Assembly (NCBI RefSeq): GCF_036417845.1
Contig: NC_089980.1
Span: 63,052,501 to 63,116,500 of the forward strand
Direction of reading: 5' to 3'
Length of the DNA stretch: 64,000 nucleotides
Source: Apteryx mantelli
Lineage: Eukaryota; Chordata; Aves; Apterygiformes; Apterygidae
The position numbers were made by a program, and so were the translations under genes. The notes under the pieces were generated by a model. The model saw only the letters and a list, made by a program, of their open reading frames with translations, searched no databases and was not told the origin of the DNA. This document shows, piece by piece, positions 10,497 to 22,600 of the stretch; within the stretch, counting starts at the first letter, position 1; each line of letters starts with the position of its first letter.

Positions 10497-11592
10497 AGGA
10501 GTTCATATGAAATGGGTGGTCCCAGTGGCTCTCTGTGTTTTAAAATCCGTGAATTTTGTATATTTTCTTTTCCTTTTTCAATTCCCACATTTTGCTTTAA
10601 ACTTTTTACCTTTCTTCTTGGATAGGGATCCTGCAGAAGTTGAGGACTTGGATCAAATCCTTGTCTCCCTCTTATCAGTTTGTGTAATCCTGTCTTCCAC
10701 ATAAATTAATAGAATGCATGTGGCTATTCTGAGCCTCTGCATTGAAGCATATGGAAAAACTAGTTTTTCTTTCCCAAATAATATAAGACATCCTGAAAAA
10801 GCTGAGATGATCTCTGATCTGTAAACAGCAATGACTAATCCACAAAACAAACTGAACTGATGTAATGTAATTTCTTTTTTTCCGTAGAATAAGAAGCTTG
10901 GAAGAGAAGGTCAGCCTTGTTTTCAGACAGACACTTGACATGCTCCCATGAAACTCTCATGGAAAACCTAAGGAGCTGTAGTACTAATGTGAGCAGGAGA
11001 ATCAGGTTGCCAAGAAGACAAGCTGTAGTAGTGGGTTTTTCTGTAGAGTAAAAACTGAATTAAGGTGTTCATAAGCCGGTTCATCCTCTCATGCTTTGCT
11101 TTATTTAACTGAGCTGCCTGATAGCATATCCTGTATGGTCTGGTTGCATGGACATGAACACCAACCAAAGATGAGATTTTTCTTTTAGCTAAACCTGCCA
11201 TGAACCTGCTCCAGTTTTCCAACATGCCTTTATGCATGTGATCCTCAGCCTGGTACTTAAGGCCCTGCTTGTACTGACTTCACAAGTCCTGTGCGCAGAG
11301 AGTAAAAACATCCTCTGCTGTCACTTAATACTCCCCTGCTTACTTACCACAACATCCCATTAGCTCTTTGCAGAATCTCAAGCTGGTTTTTTTTAGAGGA
11401 ATGAAATAAAGTTAAGAGAAATCGAGGCAGGATATATTACTACATACAAAGCATATACTAATAGATATGTAACATACTAGATGGAGCACAAAAAGAGTTT
11501 TTTGTGATTGTAGCATAACTTCAGCAAAGGATGAAGTGAAAGGCCCCAAGGTGGAGTTTTTAAAACAAGGAACGTATACTGTCTAGGGAACA

Positions 11593-11616
11593 CCCCCCCA
11601 CCCCTTCCCCCGCCCC
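11593..11616 (-). other. Strong G-quadruplex motif (minus strand)
   Basis: The plus strand reads C7, A, C4, TT, C5, G, C4. The minus strand therefore has four G runs of at least four bases separated by loops of 1, 2 and 1 nt, a canonical and very tight quadruplex pattern. An 11-base A run follows at about 11622-11632. No gene start is visible nearby, so any function is unknown. Confidence 0.75.
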
Positions 11617-14600
11617 AAAGGAAAAAAAAAAAGGAAAAACCTTCTTTTCTAATATGAAGAGTAATTCAGGTACTGGTTTCCCTTTGGAGCCTCCAAAGGG
11701 AAGTATATCCCATCAAAACGCTGTCCTCTTTCCACCACAGAGCATTGGAGTTGTTTACTTCCATCAACCTGCTGTTCAAGAAACCTGGATGCAGCTCTTC
11801 TCATGCATTTTAAACTAGGCCTTTTCTGTAGGCTCTTAGGCCAATTACAGATGCTACTGTTCCAGCTGACATTTGTATAGGATTCCATCAATGGGAAGTG
11901 TGCTGGTTATTATAAAAATGCAGGGATCTAGTCTGAGTATTTTCCTGCAAAACTAAGAAAATGTTATTAGCAACAGGTGACTTTTTCTTGTTATTTCTTG
12001 GGAACAATCCTGCACTGTTAAGTGTGGCCATACAACTTTGCAGCCTTTCAAGCTGCTTTCTCCCCCAGCTTCTATCATGGTGGTATTTGGTTGTTCCTTG
12101 TATCATGGCCTGTATTCAGATACCCTACAGCAGCTGCTTCACTTCAGAGTGAGGACTATTTGTCTCCACTGACTACGAAGAGAGCCAAGGTCTGGTAGCC
12201 CAGGCGAACATGTTGCCCAAGTTATTTGCCCTGGTTGGTTGCAGAGCAGGTACCTTGGGTACTTAGATCCTCCTGAGGTGCCCACACTTCCATAGCCCCA
12301 GGCTGCCATTACCGCTTGAGAGTCTTGACCCTTGCAGGATAGCAGGCGCATCCTTCCTAGCGAAGGCAGTGCCATTAAAATTCCTTATCTATGGGGGCAT
12401 GTTTTCTAGCACTGTGGTTGTTTTTCTACTGTAAGAGAATCAAATTCCAGCCCTGCTTGTACCAAGTGACTCTTAGATACGTAGGATAGTTGTATGTGTA
12501 TACAGGTATATGCATACTCTTAGATAAAGAGCAATGGGGTTCCTGATTCCAGCAAAGCCATGGTGTAGATATTGTGCTGGAGAGGAGTATGGTCAGAAAT
12601 AAACCATGTATCAAGTGTTCTGCTAAATCAGAACTCAAAGCCCCAATCCAGCCAAACATTTCAGCAAGTGTTTGACTATAAGCAAAGGAACACTTACGAG
12701 CTTAAAGATTAAAAATAGTGAGTCACCTAACTGGAAACACTAAATAAGGGCAGCGTCTGGCCGGCTATAGCCCATAAGAACTATATAGTGTTCTCAGTGT
12801 AAAATTGCCTTTCTGACCAACGTTTTGTCATGGACTGCACTGATTCTTTTTGATAGCCAGAACTGTTTGGAAGGAAAACTCAAAAAACAGAAATGATATT
12901 AAGGGGAAGACTAGCACATGTAAGCCTAAATCTGTAGCCTGTGTAAATCTCTCAACTCTGCAATCACGTGTTTTTCAATAACAAGCCTTATGTGAAAAGC
13001 TGAAATTTAATTTTGGATTTGTCAGTGGACTTTCTCACTACTAAAAAAAGAAGAAAAGAAAATCACCCTCCCTTATGAATTGCCAAGTGAACACACAATA
13101 GCTGCGTTTATTTTATTAGCCTTCTGACCTTTCCCTTCTCTGGTGAGCTTTCTTTTTCCTATTTGCTCTATTAGAACGTCTACTGAGATGGCAACAAAAC
13201 AATGACTGTTATTGTTGGCTAATTTGTCTTTGCTGTTTTAGCAGGGGACACAGATGCACAGACCATGAACAAATGCTTCCTTTGCCCCTCTGTGCCTCTG
13301 TGGCACGTGTGTGAACCACACTACATCTGTGACACCAGGTATCAGGAGGAAGCCCTCAACATGAACACCATTGTACTGAGGATGGTGCATCTGTTTTTGC
13401 AAAGCACTTCAGGACATGCTTTGAGCCTGGGAGTAATTTCTTTGCCCTCAATGGAGGAGTGTTGTTTTGTTTGGTACCCTTTATGTATTTTTGCGCAGAT
13501 ACTGTTTGGTTTTTTTTTCCTGCTTTCTTGCCCCACAGCACCCTTTTCTTTGGAGATGATTTATGCTAGAACATGTGGGGATGGCTTGAATACTTCCTGT
13601 TCCCATTGTTTCTGGGGGAGGTTGGTTTGCAACAAAATACTGCGGTTGCTGGAGAGATGGATGTAGTTATTGTGACAGCACTTGCCCAAAGTCCTGTGTG
13701 CATTTTATGTCCTTAATTTACTGATTGGTGTAATTGACATCTCAGCATCAGTGGAGCTGGGTGTTTCAAACACGTATACCAAGCAGTAAGGGTTGGCTGT
13801 CATTCTGCCACAGAGCAGGACTGTGGAATTTTTGGACTTATATGGAAGTCTGAGAAAACTTCAGAAATAATTCTGGAATTTGCCCAGCAGACTGCATTGT
13901 AACAGAGGAGCTGGCTGAGGAATTTATAGCTGTGGGGAGAAAATAATCATCTTTTTCTAAAGAAATTTTGGTCCAGGCAGGGGAAAAAACAACTCAGAAG
14001 ACTAGTGGAGAATTTGTTGAGTAATTTTTCCTTGGTGCGTAACTTATCCGAGACCTATATGCATAAAACAGTAATAAAACGAACACAGCTGAAATTACCA
14101 GCAGCATTTAAGCATTACAGTTTGGAACTGGGGTCTCACTAGTTTTCCAGAATGCCAACATCATAGTGCTGTGTTATTCTAATATTAGTCACTTCTAGCA
14201 GATAAGATTGTATATAAACCTCAATCCTTCTGCAGTTTCAGAAGAATTAAATATACCCATTTAGGAACAATTAAATTGCTAGTTCTGGAACATAAGTGGC
14301 AGGATGATAAATGTGACCTGTTTGCTGTTAACTCCAGGAAAGTCCAGTGAATTTTTCTTTAGTTTAGCCTAAGGGAAAAAGCATGTTACATCTTTATATG
14401 CTGGCATTTGGAGTCTCCTCTTTTTAGAACAATGACACACCATTTTAGAATTTAAGGGGGAATGTTGAATCATTTGCTCTTATACATTTATTCCATTCGT
14501 TATAATTACTTAGTTCTATTAATTCATTTATTTATATTATTTTACTTAGGAACCTTAGTTACTTGCCATGACCCATTGTACTAGGCACCATTAAAACATG

Positions 14601-16321
14601 CACCAACAAAAAAAGACCTTTCCCTTTTTCTGTGATTGTTTAGATGCTAGGAAAAAAGATTACAGTAGTTGTATTTACTGTTGCACATAAAGTGTCTTTC
14701 AAGTACTGAGTCTGCCTGTAAGGAGGCTGCTGGAAGCATCTGTGACACCCCCCAAAAATATGCTGTACTCACTTTTAGAAAGAGATGGAGAAATTACTGA
14801 CCTGCTCAGGGGAGTGGTACATCTAAAAGTGAACAAATGATTAACAACTGTGCTATTAGAGGAGACATGATAAAACAGGGGCACTTCAGACAGTGAGGAG
14901 AATAGAGAGGAATGAAGGCAGGACCCATCCAGTAATGGGATAGGCCTTTTCAGCACAGCTGTGGGATCATGTAATGCCTTAGATAAGGTTATGCTGAGGC
15001 TTTTGCTGAGAGTCATATCAAGATGATCTGGTAGCAAAGATTCCCATCTCAAGGACTCAGGAGTTGGGACTGTTATTGCAGGTAAAATAATAACAGTTGC
15101 AACATCACAAGAGTTTGCTTACCATCTCAGTAGTCATATTCACCTCTCTGTGTGAATTAAGATTGATCCCACCTCACCAGCCATTTGCATACCCTGTGAT
15201 TTTTCAGAAAGTTGTTTGCAACATGCAGAACAACAGAGACCATGTGTTGCTCCTTTGGGTCCCATGGCACAAAGAGTTAAGCCAGGACTCAGGTGGCCAA
15301 TGACTTTTCATTGGTTGTGGTTAAAGGTGCTTCAAGACCACTCTTAAAAGCTATTGCCCAGAAGGCTACAACAGTTAAAAATAGTTAAAACCATCTTTGG
15401 CTGGTTTTGCTTTCCTTTTCATTCATCTATTTCAGACACTCAGCACAGTATACCGAGGAGACTGTTTCCAAGCCTTGCATTTTTTTCACATCTGTACAGT
15501 GCCAGCCATGCTGGAGTCCTAGTTCATTATCAGGGTTCCTGTGGAGCACACCAGTACAAAAATACAGCTGTGAATAAATGATTGTCTTCTAGGTTAGCAT
15601 CCTAGTACTTGTTTCCCCTTTCCTGTGCACAGATGTTCTTGCAAAATCTCAGTTAAAAGACAGACAGGATTAGGAATACAATTGTTCATATGCTTGCAAA
15701 GCCTAGGTTAGACCCAGGCAATACCTCTAGTTGCCTGATTTGATCCATAGAGTATGTCAAAAATGTGTGTGTGATTATACAGTGAAATGATATATGCTTC
15801 ATAAACTCTGAAGCCTTGGTTAGCACAGCTAAAAATATTTCTAAATGAGAACTGCAAACCATTCTGTGTTTTTAAAATGCCAGTTCATCTCTTAATTTTT
15901 CTGAGCAGGATCAGTCAGGACAATAATACAGTCAAAGAAATTCCAACTCAATGGATTTATGGCTTCATACTGAATAACAGTGAAACAAATAATGCAAATT
16001 ACCCTAGTGATCCCTTTCAATTTTATAGTTAGGCTACCCCTATATTTTTCAAATAACTGAGGTTGTAAAGTTTTCTATTTCTTAACTAGGTTTTTTTTTT
16101 TTGGTGTCAGTTAATGTTATTCTTTATTAAATCAATGTGGTGATTTCCTGCCAGTTTTATTTCATGTTTTACAGACAAGTCATCTCTATAGGGTACTGTT
16201 ATAAAATATTTTATAGCATTTCATGTCTATTTGCAAACCACAAACAGTCTCTCTGGTGAAACAAAATGTGTTCAATTATATTCATTTTTACTAATTTCGC
16301 TCTTCTCCAAAATGTCCCTTC

Positions 16322-16361
16322 AGATGTGGAAAGCACAGCTGCAAAGATGTGGAAAGCACAG
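16322..16361. repeat. 23-nt tandem duplication at the edge of the GC-rich segment
   Basis: The 17-base string agatgtggaaagcacag occurs at 16322-16338 and 16345-16361, a period of 23 nt. It lies at the transition from AT-rich DNA on the left to the GC-rich segment on the right. Confidence 0.85.
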
Positions 16362-16379
16362 GCAGCCAAGAGCAGCCTG

Positions 16380-17310
16380 AAGAGAAAACAACAGTCTTGG
16401 CGGGAGCGGCAGGCCAGGGCCCCTGCTCCTCCTGGAAACCCTGCCTGAGGAGAGGGGCCTGGCCCGCTCAGCGAGCACCCCCTCTCTGCTTGGCCCGCTC
16501 CGATGGCAGGCAGGGTCCCTGCGCAGCACTCTGCATCACCGCTGCTCTGCTCTGCCACGGGCTCCACGCTCGTGTCTGAGAAAGGCCGGCATCACCTGCG
16601 GCCCCATTGCCTGGCAAAGGAGGTGGCCCTTGCACAGCCACGGGCCCTTGCGCCGCCCCAGCCCTGCCAGTCTAACTTTGCTGCAGGAACTGGGGGTGGT
16701 AGCCCCCAAAGCCCTTGGAGCAGCTGGATGACGTCCTGAGAGCTGCCACGTGCACAGTGGGCGCACCCCCTGTGTGGGACAGGAAAACAGCACCCGTCGG
16801 AAAGCAGAGTTAACAGCCTCAGAAGGACTCTGTGCCAAGGCCAAAACCATTGTAACTTCACCATTCGTACTGAGGAGCTGCTCCCATACATTTCGCTTTG
16901 TATGTTGAAGTGGAGAGAAACACTGAGGGCCCCAAGTGGCACCTCCCAAACTCCCAGGCAGTGCTGGAGCCCCGATGGGCAGCCAGTGTGGCTCTGCGAG
17001 CAAATCTCCTGTGCCCCGGGGCAGCGACACGGCTTGCCCAGTGGTTGAGCTCAACCTCCTTCAGCTTCGGTTGCTGGCTGCCCCAAAACTGCGTGCCCTG
17101 GGAAGGGCAAGGCAGTCCCACCAGCGGGTGACAAGGGCATGGATGGAGAGGCACAGTCGATGGGTAAAACCACTGGCCCTTGTTGGTGCTTTTGCCTTGG
17201 GATCACAAAACGCTTCCACAGCAGCCTGTCTGCAATTGCTGTGCTATTGCTCTGGAGCCGCAAATACTGAGGAGTGAGTTACACAAAGCAGTGCCAATAA
17301 AAACCGTGCT
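16380..17310. other. GC- and CpG-rich segment, possible CpG island or inserted element
   Basis: Base composition changes abruptly near 16370 and reverts near 17310. By hand count there are roughly 35 CpG dinucleotides here, 16 of them in 16381-16680, against very few in the flanks. Several overlapping open frames exist (for example 172 codons at 16536-17054 minus and 113 at 16936-17277 plus). They occupy both strands at once and show no domain, which fits chance opening in GC-rich DNA. A polyadenylation-type aataaa lies at about 17297 at the right edge. Possible explanations are a CpG-island promoter of an unannotated transcript, a retrotransposed GC-rich sequence, or an old LTR. I cannot decide between them. 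Confidence 0.45.
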
Positions 17311-19285
17311 GCTACTCCACTTTCTCTTTTTTAATCATGTGGACTGGCACAACCTGGCTCTTCAGGGTCAGCCCAGAAGGTTTTTAATGCTTTCCTTTCT
17401 CAAGCACAAGGGCAGAATGAATGAGATTGACCCAGGAAAGCTGATTGCATTGACCTTGGGGTATATATTACTTGTAGCATTAGGAAGCTGGTTAACATCA
17501 AACAGGGATTGTGGAAGGTGTTGTCTTCAGTTTAGAGCTTTGTTTGGGATACCATGAGCCTTTACCAACTTCTGCTGCACTCTCCTTTAATAGAAGCCAG
17601 CTGCTCTAAATACTGTCTTACTTGAAGGTTCAAAATTCCCAGTATGGTTCTTTGTAATATATTATCCATACGATTTTGATTTAAACCCTGAGTATGGCCT
17701 TGTGGCCAAAAGACTTTCTCATCTCTGCAAGCATGTGGATATAAAATAACCCCTGCAAGGTAAAAGCTCTGAATTGTGTGCAAGGTTGAATCATTATGTT
17801 GGAACCAGGGACAGACAAATGGAAAGAACAATTTCAAGCACTTTTTGTCACTGCAAGGTACAAAGTATGTGTTGGGTATAATTCCTATTTATACTTGTAT
17901 TCCAAAACAGTCCAAACTCCAAGCTTAAGTTTGCTCTTCTTACTGCAGTGGAACAAAGTGCTCATCCCACACTGGGCCTGGATGCCTTTAAGGCTTCCTG
18001 TTACTCCAGGCAGCCTTTCCAGGAAAGAGATGGCTCTTTACCTCCTCTAAGGCTTGAATGTGAACTCACTGGTGCTGTGTCAACACTGCTGGGTTTTGCT
18101 CCCCAAAGACAGGAGAGGGGCTTGCTGTCACTCTGACAGCCCACAGGGCCTAGCAGTACATCACCTCCATCTCTCCTCTCAAAAAGTAATTCACTTCTAG
18201 AGCAGCAGCAATTTCATGGTGCTGAGCAAAGCGTCCCCAAGGTCCAGCAGCAAAGGCCTACTTGACATGCAAAATGCCATGCATTAATTAACATTGTATA
18301 TCATTTCTTAGCTGGTGTAGCTAGATAGGCCAATGTAGGTGTAGGCTAATAGGAGTCGAGTAGCTTATTTTGATTTGTTTTAATCTGTTGAAGAAAAAAG
18401 TGGTTTAAACAAAGCCAAAGCAAGTGGTTTAAACAAAGCATAGTTTTATGGTACTTGATTGTCTGCTCATGAACTCTCATTGGCTCAGTCAAAATTATTA
18501 AAACAGACTTGATAGCTACCCTCCTGCAAACTACTCTGTAGATAAGACCTGATATGCTCTTTCAGGGAAGGAAAATCTTAGAGGAGGCATGGGAACAATT
18601 TACCAATAAGCGAAAAACAGAAGCGGGAGGGAAAACTGCCTTCTTAGATAGGACAAAACATGAACTAAAATTACAAGATGGGGAGATCTGGGCTAGACAC
18701 GAGTAGAAGTTCTCTGAAGGAGGATGGCAGGGAGGATGGCTTGCTGGGAGCCATGCAGGGGAGGCCCACAAGCAACTGGAGGGTCCCCAGGCACGCATGG
18801 TCAATGGGGAGATGAGCACAGCAGTTCAGGCCCAGAATCAGGGAGCAAAATGAGGGGGGATCCCTCCATACATTGTGCGACAGCAGCTGAGGAGACTGAC
18901 AGCATTTATTTGACATCTGCTGCTGATGTTAGCCTCTGCGATGTACTAAATCATGTTTGTTCCTTGGATCCTGGCTCTGTTTAATAGCCAGTGGCTGCTG
19001 ATGGTGAATGAGGGAGGAAGGGTAACACAGGAAATCCTCTGAGGTGGGATAGCAGCCAGTGCATTTGTCACACCTCTCTTTTTTTCTTTCTCTTTTCAAT
19101 AATTCCCTTGACTTTGTGCAACCTGAAGCAAGAACTCCATGTTAGCTTGGTCAGTGTGTTTTCCACTGGGTGAATGCTCTTTTATTTCCAGAAGATGTGC
19201 AACTGAAAAGACAAGAAAAGCAATGACCGGTGTAAGAATCTTAACAAATAGCCATATTGATCAGACTTGCTATAAATGTATCTCA
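17311..19285. other. Non-coding DNA, no gene recognised
   Basis: No gene is recognised. Short frames on both strands carry no motifs. The one local structure is the 24-nt tandem duplication at 18398-18439. Confidence 0.6.
18398..18439. repeat. 24-nt tandem duplication containing GTTTAAAC
   Basis: The 18-base string aagtggtttaaacaaagc occurs at 18398-18415 and 18422-18439. Each copy carries the 8-bp palindrome gtttaaac. The copies are identical over 18 bp, so the duplication is fairly recent or conserved. Confidence 0.85.
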
Positions 19286-19640
19286 GGAACATAAGAGCAA
19301 CCAAGTGAGTCAGAACAGAGGTTCATCTAGCTCAGCAAACTCTGCCCTACAATTGCTGACATTGGAAGCCTGGGAATGGTGTAAGACTGAAGCAAATGTG
19401 AAATGATGCTTTTCTATCCTCCAACAATTTGTGTCTGAGCCAAAAAGGAGTGCCTTTGTATTTAATAGCTCTTGATGTGTTTCTGGTCCATGAACTTGTA
19501 AAGTTGCCCCTCAAACCCAAGTAGACTTTTACATCTGCAGCATTCTGTGCCAAGCATATTTGGAGTGGAAAGATATTAATGCTGGAGTCCTCATGACATG
19601 AATCGAATTTAAGGTTTATCTGCCTTTTCACCATCGTCAG
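19286..19640 (-). mobile_element. Ancient CR1/L3-group LINE 3' fragment
   Basis: The segment begins with ggaacataagagc and continues with a gtcagaacagaggttcatc block. Further on come an aatagctcttgatg block and a tccatgaacttgtaaagtt block. This order matches the antisense 3' end of a widespread amniote CR1/L3-type LINE, as I remember that family. Divergence is high and there is no open frame. The right edge is uncertain. I infer the minus strand because the 3'-terminal-like end is at the left. It is much older than the two copies at 931-3235. Confidence 0.55.
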
Positions 19641-22600
19641 TAGTAAGATCCAGAGAGCTAATCAGTCTTTTTGCAGGGATATTTTTATAGCCAGATGTTC
19701 CAAGTGAGCTGAGATTAAATATCTATTTATGGTAGATATAATATATGCCATGGTTCTGATACACAGTGTCTGCACAATATCTGCCTTCTGAGTATACAGT
19801 ATATACTGAGTATATATGTCTGAGTATACAGAAAGAGCCATAATTCCTATTGTAGTGATTCACACTGCATTTTTGTGTGGTGATTTTCCCATCTGGCATC
19901 CTTTATTCATAGCAGGAGCTCTTCTTTTCTTCCAAGGTCTTGTTTCTTTGTACTTTGTTCTTTTTCTTTTAAGGTTTCTCACCAGTTCAGAGAAGGTAAG
20001 TGGATACAGAGATGGTGTTACACTGTGTGATACAGAGTGCACACCTTCAAAGCAAGCAATCCATTGTCATCAGCTTTTCTGATTTCACTGGTGTTTTCAT
20101 ACTTTAGTCTTCTTTATGTAATAAAAGCACTGAGTATAAACAGAAACTGAGGTTCATCAGTTATACAGCAGGTGCTACGCCAATACAGATGCTGGGCTAT
20201 ACTCTGTGACAGTTTGTTACTCAGATTTCAGAATTTTCAGGCACTGAAAATTTGTGTTAGTAAAAAAGTTTGTGTTACTTCCTAAGGAAACTTGAATGTG
20301 TTGCAGCCACTGTCTGCCCACAGCTCATAAATTTAATAGAATTAAGTGCGCAAGTCAAAACGAGTCACTGCTTCCTATTGGCCTGCCTTTTCCCTCTTGC
20401 CTTACACTGTGGAGCTACGAGGAAACAGCTTCTCTGGCAAAAAAGCAAGAAAAAAACAAAACCCCAAACCCCCAAAAGTGAAGGAACAAAAAATAGCAAA
20501 GGGGAAACAAACAGGAATACAAGTTTTGTGACACAGTAGGTCTTTTGTTTACATTATAAATCACTCCATTATAATCATAAATAATAAATTTGAGGCCATA
20601 ATTGGACTCCACTTATAAATCTATTGCCAATGATTACAGTCAAAACTCCCTGAGCAGTGGTTGCCTGCAAGCCAGCACTTGTGCGGTTTTGGGGTGAGGC
20701 CTTGGGGAGGGGGAAAGGGAGTTTTTGCATTCTCCAGGGTATTTTCCATGAGCAGTTCTGTAGCTAGAAACAGATGCTTTGTGTTGCAGTCCAGCCAGCA
20801 GAATAATGCAAAAAACGTTAAAAAGATACCCTTCAAAGCATTCTTTGCTTTACTCCTTGTCCGGCAATAGCTTGTGCTCTTCCTCATTCCCCACCAAAAA
20901 AGCCCCGTGTGGGTATAGTGATGGTCATCCCTTTAAGAAGAGTGAAATAAATCCCACCAAAGCCAGGACAGCTTTGTCCTTTTGTGGTCAAAGATGAATA
21001 CCACTGCTGTTTTTTAGTCTCAGACCCTTCCTGAATGTCAGAACTATGGAAGAGCTTTTAGATCCCCTTGGCATTTTTTCCTGAGGAAATACGAATATTG
21101 TGCCTGCTGGAATGAAAGATTTAACTCATTTTCCAGCATCCTTGCCATGCCTTCCCTCCTGAGTGTCCCACCTGAGTACCACCTTTCCTTTCACTGTCCA
21201 GAAATGTGTTTGCCCTGTGCCATTCTCCGCTTTAGTTAGCTTACTTAACTAGTGATGTTATAAAGAATATAGTTATAAGCAATGATCAAGCCTGAGAATG
21301 TAAAAGCCCTGCCATGATTTTGTTTTCTACTCTTTCCCCACAGAGGAAAGCCTAGTTATGCAGAGGGGTATGGCCTAACAGTGTGCACCAGCTATTTTAA
21401 GTTAAGGTTCAGCAGCTGGGTGCCAGAACAAACTTGCTTAGCAGCACAGTTGTCCTTCAAAGTCAGGATGTCTCTGACACCACCCACAGAGACCCTGCTA
21501 TTCCTACTAAGGGCAGGGTCCTGGAGTGCAGCACTTTCAAGCTCAATTTCAAGTTTTTTGAAAAAAACTTCTTAAGATTGAATGCTGCACTACTGTTTGC
21601 TACTTCTTACCTTGCACACGCTTCTGCACATTCTGCCCTTAACTGCGTGCTGATTCCCTAGAGAAGTATGTGCTGGACACAGTGACTACTGAAAAATAAT
21701 TTAGATGGATTGCAGTTGTTTACTGCTGGCTACAATATAGGTAGACCATAATGTAACTTCTAGGTCTGAATGTGCCCTTAGGAGCACATTTCTGCTTTTC
21801 TCCTGGAATTGAAGTGAAAATGTGTGCCTGGGACCTTGCTAGTCACTTCCTAGCTTCCTTGCTTCTACTTCCCCTTCTCCCTGAATTCTTCCTGACAGTT
21901 TGAAATTGTATTTTGGGTTTACTTCCTTACAAAGCTCCTTTGCTCCCAGCTGCCAGCAGTAACCTAGCTCCTTCCCACAACAGCGCTTGGCTTTTTACTG
22001 CCTCTGCCTCATGGTCTAGTTTTCCTGTTGAACACCAAGGACAGTGACCTGAGCCTGCCCTGAGAAGACCTGCACTGGCTTTGGAAAGAAGGATGTTTCA
22101 AAGACTCTGTTTGGCTCCTTTTTATATTGCCTTCGGCTCCAGCACCTTCCCTGGCAGCGTTCCCGCATCCTGCGCAGCATGTGCCTCCCTGGGGCCAGTG
22201 CCCGCACTCTGCCTGCTGCTGGCAATGGCTATTTTGCTGGGAAATCAGTTTTTAGCCAAGCTGGGATTAGAAGTGCTGGCTGAAACTGGATCCACTTCCA
22301 GACAGCTGACACTGTCTTTCTCATTTTAATTTCTGGCAGTGCAGATGCAGATTTCAGCAGGCTCTGAAGAAAGAGAACTTCATTCATTTCTACTTTCTGC
22401 TCTTCCATGTCCAATTACCAGCTTACTCTGTGGCTGTGGGATGGTGGCTACCTGAGCTCTCAATATATACCAGTGAGTACTAATGAGCGATACACTACCT
22501 TCGTTGCTCCAACCATTACAAGGGTTCTTCTGTTTTACCCTTGAATGTTTTACCATTTCAGCCATGCTTGATCCTTCTCTGAGAGGTCGTACTACTAGCT

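Larger units (their letters stand above)
8613..16321. other. Non-coding DNA, no gene recognised
   Basis: There is no recognisable gene in this 7.7 kb. The longest frames (124 codons at 10012-10386 minus, 133 codons at 13265-13666 plus) show no family motif and have overlapping antisense frames, as expected by chance. Small features are a GATGA-rich repeat (9336-9381), three phased ATTATGC units (10469-10496) and a C-rich run with G-quadruplex potential (11593-11616). A T run lies at about 16091-16102. Nothing else stands out. Confidence 0.6.

Noticed and set aside
16536..17054. 172-codon minus-strand frame in the GC-rich segment
   Set aside because: Several frames on both strands are open at once because stop codons are scarce in GC-rich DNA. 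None shows a recognisable motif.
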